Positions 5,443 through 9,538 of a stretch of 9,538 bases of DNA are shown here, in pieces. Under the pieces are notes generated by a model. It did no database searches. It saw nothing but the letters and a program-made list of their open reading frames with translations, and was not told the origin of the DNA. Made by a program: the position numbers and the translations under genes. The DNA lies in assembly GCA_013336205.1 (NCBI GenBank), contig JAAXUD010000070.1, positions 1 to 9,538 of the forward strand. The letters run 5' to 3'. Origin of the DNA: Lentimicrobium sp. (GTDB lineage: Bacteria; Bacteroidota; Bacteroidia; Bacteroidales; Lentimicrobiaceae). Numbering within the stretch: the stretch's first letter is position 1; every line of letters begins with the position of its first letter.

Positions 5443-7623
5443 ATGAATAAAATACCCACGATCAGGGTTCGTATTCCAAAGTATCACATAGGAAGGATAT
5501 TCCTTTTCCCTATGTTGCTATATTTTATGCTGGTATTTCCGGTTTTGGCTTTTATGATCCTTAAAAGTTTTCCTGAACTGAAGGACAAAAGCGGTTTTAT
5601 AACCGAGGTACGGAGTGATTCTACCGGGCAGCACCTTCTGATTAACACCAGTGATGAGCCTGTTACCCAATTTAAAGAGGGGTTTAAGGCTGGTTTAAAT
5701 GCAGCCGAAAAAGCAAAAGACAGCATATCAACAATACTGGCCGATAGTTTAACCAATGCCATTGTAGGAGCAGAGGGCGATTCTATTGCAGAGCCGGCAT
5801 TGGCTACATCTTCCGGAATAAAGAAAAAAGGAACCTCAAATGCCTTTTCTGATTCGATTACTTCACTGTTTAAATACGTGATTCTCTTTAGTACCATCAT
5901 AGGTTTTGCCGTCAACTTACCTTTTAAAAGGTATTTCCGCCGGAAACGCCTGGGTAAAACAATCTCTCCCAAGCTTTACCGATACTGCAGACGCTATTTG
6001 CTGTTTACTCCCATTATCAATAGCGGGATTGTTTTGATGGCTTTTATGGTGGTTCACGGAATTATGATCTATCAGCTTCAATCGCCGGCTGCTTTTTCCG
6101 ATGAGATCGGAAGACGGATGTTTTCAAACTACCTGTTTATTTCACTCGTGGCTTCCCTTCTTACTGTGCTGTTTATTTATTTCTGGCAAAAGCACCGGGT
6201 TCATATCCGATACATTGAACATATTTTTACCCGTGATGAACTTCAGAAGAGGATTTTTGGGAAAAATACAGGAAAAATAAGAAACAGGTTGTACATAGCC
6301 AGCGCCATGACAACCCTGCTTCCATTGACCATCGTTCTATTGTACCTGATCTTAAGCCTTACACCTATAAAAGATATGGGAGAGGTGAGCCCCGGAGAAA
6401 TGAGAATAATGCTGGGCCGGCTTTCAGATGTGCTTGGACCGGATGTGGAACTGACAAAGGATTCCGAGCTCTCAAGCCTGTATTACATCAGCGCTTTCGA
6501 CAATGCACTTATGTTCGGAGGCATTATAAGCGGTGTGCTGGTTTCATTTATCTATATTCTTTTCTTTGTTAACTGGTCAACTGCAGGTATCGTACGCCCT
6601 GTAAATGAGTTGGTTGAAAGTATGCGTAAAACCGGAGAGGGAATGCTCGACAATTATACCATTGTAAGAACAAACGATGAGGTAGGGGTGATGTCGGAAG
6701 GATACAATATGATGACATCCCGGCTAAGAGAGTATATTTTCAAAATTTCGCAGATGAATGAAGCTTATAGCCGGTTTGTGCCCAGTCAGTTTCTTGAATT
6801 TTTGGGAAAGGAAAACTTTGTGGATATTCAGCTGGGTGATCAGGTGCAGAAGGAAATGACCGTTATGTTCTCTGACATACGTGGATTTACAGAGCTGTCG
6901 GAAGATATGACACCTAAGGAAACCTTCGACTTCATCAATCATTACCTCGGGTACATGGAACCGGTTATCCGGAAGAACAACGGGTTTATCGATAAATTTA
7001 TCGGCGATTCCATCATGGCTCTTTTTCATGAGAAGGTTGACGATGCCATTGATGCTGCTATTGCCATGCGTCATTCTCTGAACCAGTTTAACCTCGACCG
7101 TATGGATTCGGGTAAACCAACCATCGATTCAGGTATCGGTATTCATACAGGTAATCTTATGCTCGGTGTAGTAGGAGGGGAGGGACGAATGGATGGGACT
7201 GTAATTTCGGATGCTGTGAATCTTGCTTCACGATTGGAGGGCCTTTCAAAAATTTACCGCACCTCTATCATCATAAGTGAAGATACTTTAATCAAACTCG
7301 AAAATCCTTCGAAGTACAATTTCCGCTTCCTCGATATCGCCCGTGTAAAGGGAAAAAAAGAGGCCGTGTATGTGTTCGAAGTTTTAGACGGCGAGCCTGA
7401 CGAGGTAAAAACCCTGAAAATTGAGACTAAAGCGCTGTTTGGCAATGGGATAGACCATTATAAAAATAAACGCTTTGAAGATGCACTAAAAGTGTTTAGC
7501 GAGATAGTCAGGGTCAACCAGCTCGATTCTGTCGCCGCTTTTTATGTAAACCGATGCAAAAATAATATTCAGCGTGGAATTCCGGATGACTGGAACGGAA
7601 TAGAAGTTTTTGACGCAAAATAA
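5443..7623 (+). CDS. Membrane-bound class III adenylate cyclase with HAMP-like linker and TPR-like tail
   Basis: 726 residues from the ATG at 5443; an in-frame GTG at 5398 would add 15 residues but sits at the predicted transcript start. It makes cyclic nucleotide from ATP at the inner membrane. Hydrophobic helices lie near residues 18-40, 143-161, 187-210, 228-247, 285-307 and 356-378. The loop at about 41-142 is polar and probably periplasmic. A HAMP-like linker (about 379-433, with IVRPVNELVESM and NDEVGVMSEGYNMM) leads to the catalytic domain (about 469-650). All six key residues are present: metal aspartates D478 (FSDIRGFT) and D522 (KFIGDSIMALF), base-reading K518 and T586, and transition-state N593 and R597 (VNLASR). 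The Lys/Thr pair is typical of bacterial adenylate rather than guanylate cyclases. The usual IGD before VNLASR is ISD. The last 60 residues hold one TPR-like helix pair (HYKNKRFEDALKVF). The signal it senses is unknown. Confidence 0.93.
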   Translation: MNKIPTIRVRIPKYHIGRIFLFPMLLYFMLVFPVLAFMILKSFPELKDKSGFITEVRSDSTGQHLLINTSDEPVTQFKEGFKAGLNAAEKAKDSISTILADSLTNAIVGAEGDSIAEPALATSSGIKKKGTSNAFSDSITSLFKYVILFSTIIGFAVNLPFKRYFRRKRLGKTISPKLYRYCRRYLLFTPIINSGIVLMAFMVVHGIMIYQLQSPAAFSDEIGRRMFSNYLFISLVASLLTVLFIYFWQKHRVHIRYIEHIFTRDELQKRIFGKNTGKIRNRLYIASAMTTLLPLTIVLLYLILSLTPIKDMGEVSPGEMRIMLGRLSDVLGPDVELTKDSELSSLYYISAFDNALMFGGIISGVLVSFIYILFFVNWSTAGIVRPVNELVESMRKTGEGMLDNYTIVRTNDEVGVMSEGYNMMTSRLREYIFKISQMNEAYSRFVPSQFLEFLGKENFVDIQLGDQVQKEMTVMFSDIRGFTELSEDMTPKETFDFINHYLGYMEPVIRKNNGFIDKFIGDSIMALFHEKVDDAIDAAIAMRHSLNQFNLDRMDSGKPTIDSGIGIHTGNLMLGVVGGEGRMDGTVISDAVNLASRLEGLSKIYRTSIIISEDTLIKLENPSKYNFRFLDIARVKGKKEAVYVFEVLDGEPDEVKTLKIETKALFGNGIDHYKNKRFEDALKVFSEIVRVNQLDSVAAFYVNRCKNNIQRGIPDDWNGIEVFDAK

Positions 7624-7640
7624 CCAAAAACCGTTTTTGG
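7624..7640 (+). terminator. Small hairpin behind the cyclase gene
   Basis: CCAAAAA (7624-7630) pairs with TTTTTGG (7634-7640) around a 3-nt loop, starting right after the TAA. The stem is only 7 bp, AT-rich, and no T-run follows, so it may be a weak terminator or an RNA 3'-end stabiliser. Confidence 0.35.
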
Positions 7641-7681
7641 GGCAATAGAATTGAAATGAAGATTGAAAAAAGTCTTCTTAA

Positions 7682-7695
7682 ATTGTTATAACAAT
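7682..7695. promoter_or_regulatory. Perfect 14-bp palindrome, possible operator
   Basis: ATTGTTATAACAAT is an exact inverted repeat without spacer, 71 bp before the ATG of the DUF4175-like gene. Symmetry of this kind suits a dimeric regulator, but AT-rich palindromes also arise by chance. No clear TAnnTTTG promoter is seen in this 143-bp gap. A second weak inverted repeat, ATCAA/TTGAT, lies at 7712-7726. Confidence 0.3.
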
Positions 7696-7766
7696 AATTA
7701 CCTGTTGACAGATCAATCCGGTTGATTCGAATTATCTTCTTCCGGATGGGTTCAATTTTTTTTGAC

Positions 7767-9538
7767 ATGAACGACAACTATAACATACTCATCGACAAAC
7801 TCGATGCCTTTATCAGGAAATATTATACAAACCAACTGATCAGGGGTGGACTGTATAGCATTGCATTGCTGGGAACTTTTTTCCTGGTTTTCACGCAACT
7901 TGAATCTCTGGCCTGGTTCTCCGTTTCGGTCAGAACAGTCCTGTTTTATGGTTACCTGGCGGGTGCCGCCGCTATTCTTGCCCGGTTTGTGATTTTGCCG
8001 CTATTAAAGCTGAATAAGGCAGGAAAAAGAATTTCGCACGAAATGGCTGCCAGTATCATTGGAACGCATTTCTCTGAAGTCCGCGATACGCTGATTAACA
8101 CCTTGCAGCTTAATTCATTAGCAGAAGATAATCCGGATCAAAAAGCGCTTATCATCGCGGGTATTAATCAAAAAGCTGAGAAATTAAAACCAGTACCGTT
8201 TGTTTCAGCCATCGATCTTTCGAAAAACAGGAAATACCTGGTTTTTGCTGCACCTCCATTGTTAATCCTGTTGCTTTTTCTTTTTATTGCACCCAGGGCT
8301 ATAACAGATCCCGGGAACAGATTACTTAATCACTCTGTAACATTTGAAAAACCAATGCCTTTCAGTATTGCGATAACCAATGATGAATTAAAGGCAGTTC
8401 AACAGGAAGACTTCACACTGAGTGTAAAAGTAGAAGGAGAGGAGCTACCGGATCAGGTATTTATTGTAATTGATGGAATTGAGTATAGAATGGAGGCAGA
8501 AGGTAAGTTGAACTACACCTATACTTTTAAGAAAGTTCAGAAAAATCAGCAATTTAACTTTCAGGCTGCAGGTCATTATACGTCTGATTATGAACTAATT
8601 GTACTTCCAAAGCCCATTATTTTAAACTTTGATTTAGAGTTGATTTACCCGCCATATACCGGTCAGAAAACTGAGATTCTTTCTAATACCGGTGATGTTA
8701 CAGTTCCCCAGGGAACCAGCGTGGTGTGGAAATTCTATACACGCGATACTAAATTTCTGACCCTTAAAACCGGAGAAAGTTCGCAAAGGATCGAGGTAAA
8801 GAATTCTAACAATATCAGTACCTCAAAACGATTGATGGCACCAATGCCCTATTCAGTTAGCATAGAGAACCAATTTATGAAAGGTTCTGATTCTATGTCG
8901 TTCTTTATCAATGTAATACCTGACTTATATCCGATAATCTCTGTGGATGAATACAGAGACTCGGTTTATGATAACCGACTGTATTTTAAAGGTTTAATTA
9001 AGGATGATTATGGTTTTAACAAGATGGAATTCAGACTTTCCCGAAAAGTAGCTGATGGAGAAAATTCAGCAGAAACATCTATTGAAGTTCCCATTGCAAA
9101 AGGCAATGCTCAACAACAGTTTTATCACTTTTTTGATGTGGCAGAAGCTGGGTTGGAACCCGGAGATCAGGTTGAATATTATTTTATTGTTTACGACAAT
9201 GATGGCGTAAATGGAAGTAAATCATCCCGTTCGCAGAAAATGTCCTTAAAAATACCTACCAGGGATGAAATTGAAGAAATGGTACAGAAAAATCAGGACA
9301 ATGTAAAAAGTGAACTTGAAAAGAGTATTGAAGAGGCGCGAAAAATCCAGAAGGATATAAGTCAGTTGAATAAAAAGCTATTTGATAAGAAAAGCCTGAA
9401 TTACCAGGAGAAAAAGCAGGTACAGGAACTACTTGATCGCCAGAAAAACCTTCAGAAGCAGGTGGAAGAAATGAAACTGCAGAATGAGAACGCGAATAAG
9501 AAAGAATCGCAGTACTCAGAGATTAATGAATCAATTGC
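7767..9538 (+). CDS. Large DUF4175-like membrane protein, first 590 residues (3' end outside window)
   Basis: The frame is open from the ATG at 7767 to the right edge with no stop, so the gene continues. The opening, MNDNYNILIDKLDAFIRKYY, then a hydrophobic pair of helices (about 28-44 and 56-78), a basic stretch with GKRISHEMAASIIGTHFSEV (86-105) and a third helix (157-175), resembles Bacteroidota proteins annotated as DUF4175 family, usually about 1,000 residues or more. Residues about 180-495 look beta-rich with immunoglobulin-like spacing (for example DLYPIISVDEYRDS, DDYGFNKMEFRLS, LEPGDQVEYYFIVYDNDG) and should be periplasmic. From about 499 on the chain becomes charged, Gln/Lys/Glu-rich and helical, a long coiled coil still running at the edge. 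I recognise no catalytic motif; function is unknown. The family name is from recall of sequence style, and the ORF itself is secure. It follows the cyclase in the same direction, 143 bp away, with a possible hairpin between. Confidence 0.8.
   Translation, partial: MNDNYNILIDKLDAFIRKYYTNQLIRGGLYSIALLGTFFLVFTQLESLAWFSVSVRTVLFYGYLAGAAAILARFVILPLLKLNKAGKRISHEMAASIIGTHFSEVRDTLINTLQLNSLAEDNPDQKALIIAGINQKAEKLKPVPFVSAIDLSKNRKYLVFAAPPLLILLLFLFIAPRAITDPGNRLLNHSVTFEKPMPFSIAITNDELKAVQQEDFTLSVKVEGEELPDQVFIVIDGIEYRMEAEGKLNYTYTFKKVQKNQQFNFQAAGHYTSDYELIVLPKPIILNFDLELIYPPYTGQKTEILSNTGDVTVPQGTSVVWKFYTRDTKFLTLKTGESSQRIEVKNSNNISTSKRLMAPMPYSVSIENQFMKGSDSMSFFINVIPDLYPIISVDEYRDSVYDNRLYFKGLIKDDYGFNKMEFRLSRKVADGENSAETSIEVPIAKGNAQQQFYHFFDVAEAGLEPGDQVEYYFIVYDNDGVNGSKSSRSQKMSLKIPTRDEIEEMVQKNQDNVKSELEKSIEEARKIQKDISQLNKKLFDKKSLNYQEKKQVQELLDRQKNLQKQVEEMKLQNENANKKESQYSEINESI

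Noticed and set aside
5484..5972. 162-codon minus-strand frame inside the cyclase gene
   Set aside because: It lies fully opposite the membrane part of the cyclase. Its protein resembles a reverse reading of codons for hydrophobic residues and has no motif of its own.
7514..7777. 87-codon minus-strand frame spanning the cyclase end and the following gap
   Set aside because: It has no recognisable motif or promoter and overlaps the TPR-like end of the cyclase gene antisense.
1..9538. Mobile element, prophage or defence island
   Set aside because: I saw no transposase, integrase, phage or nuclease genes, no long terminal inverted repeats, and no att-like duplication at the tRNA-Gln 3' end.

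Overview
The window looks like chromosomal DNA from a member of the Bacteroidota. Three things support this. Most promoters that can be placed carry the phylum's -7 element TAnnTTTG. No gene start shows a clear Shine-Dalgarno sequence. Several proteins (DUF2891, the ProXp-ala-type deacylase, the DUF4175-like membrane protein) read like typical Bacteroidota versions. Nothing suggests a phage, transposon, CRISPR array or defence island; this is mostly housekeeping DNA.

Left part (1-1535): the C-terminal four-fifths of glutaminyl-tRNA synthetase (glnS) enters from the left edge. A tRNA-Gln with anticodon CTG follows 68 bp after its stop, with its own promoter in between and a strong hairpin terminator behind it. 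The enzyme and one of its substrate tRNAs are therefore neighbours.

Middle (1536-5442): an exported DUF2891 protein (+) meets a ProXp-ala/YbaK-type prolyl-tRNA deacylase (-) tail to tail, with only 2 bp between stop codons. A 412-bp non-coding stretch follows, built from several different families of 7-bp tandem repeats. The best is eight head-to-tail AAAGTNN units ending 1 bp before the deacylase start codon. Then comes glutamyl-tRNA synthetase (gltX, -). Its most likely start is an internal ATG, because the -7 promoter element lies inside the apparent N-terminal extension. With glnS, tRNA-Gln, the deacylase and gltX, about 5 kb is devoted mostly to charging tRNAs and checking that charging.

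Right part (5443-9538): divergent from gltX is a large membrane-bound class III adenylate cyclase with about six membrane helices, a HAMP-like linker, a complete set of catalytic residues and a TPR-like tail. A 143-bp gap with a small hairpin and a perfect 14-bp palindrome separates it from a large membrane protein of DUF4175 type, which is cut by the right edge after 590 codons. It has three N-terminal membrane helices, a beta-rich middle and a long coiled coil.

I did not find a clearly new system. The points most worth a second look are the heptamer-repeat spacer, the glnS/tRNA-Gln pair with its A73 discriminator base, and the two uncharacterised proteins (DUF2891 and DUF4175-like).
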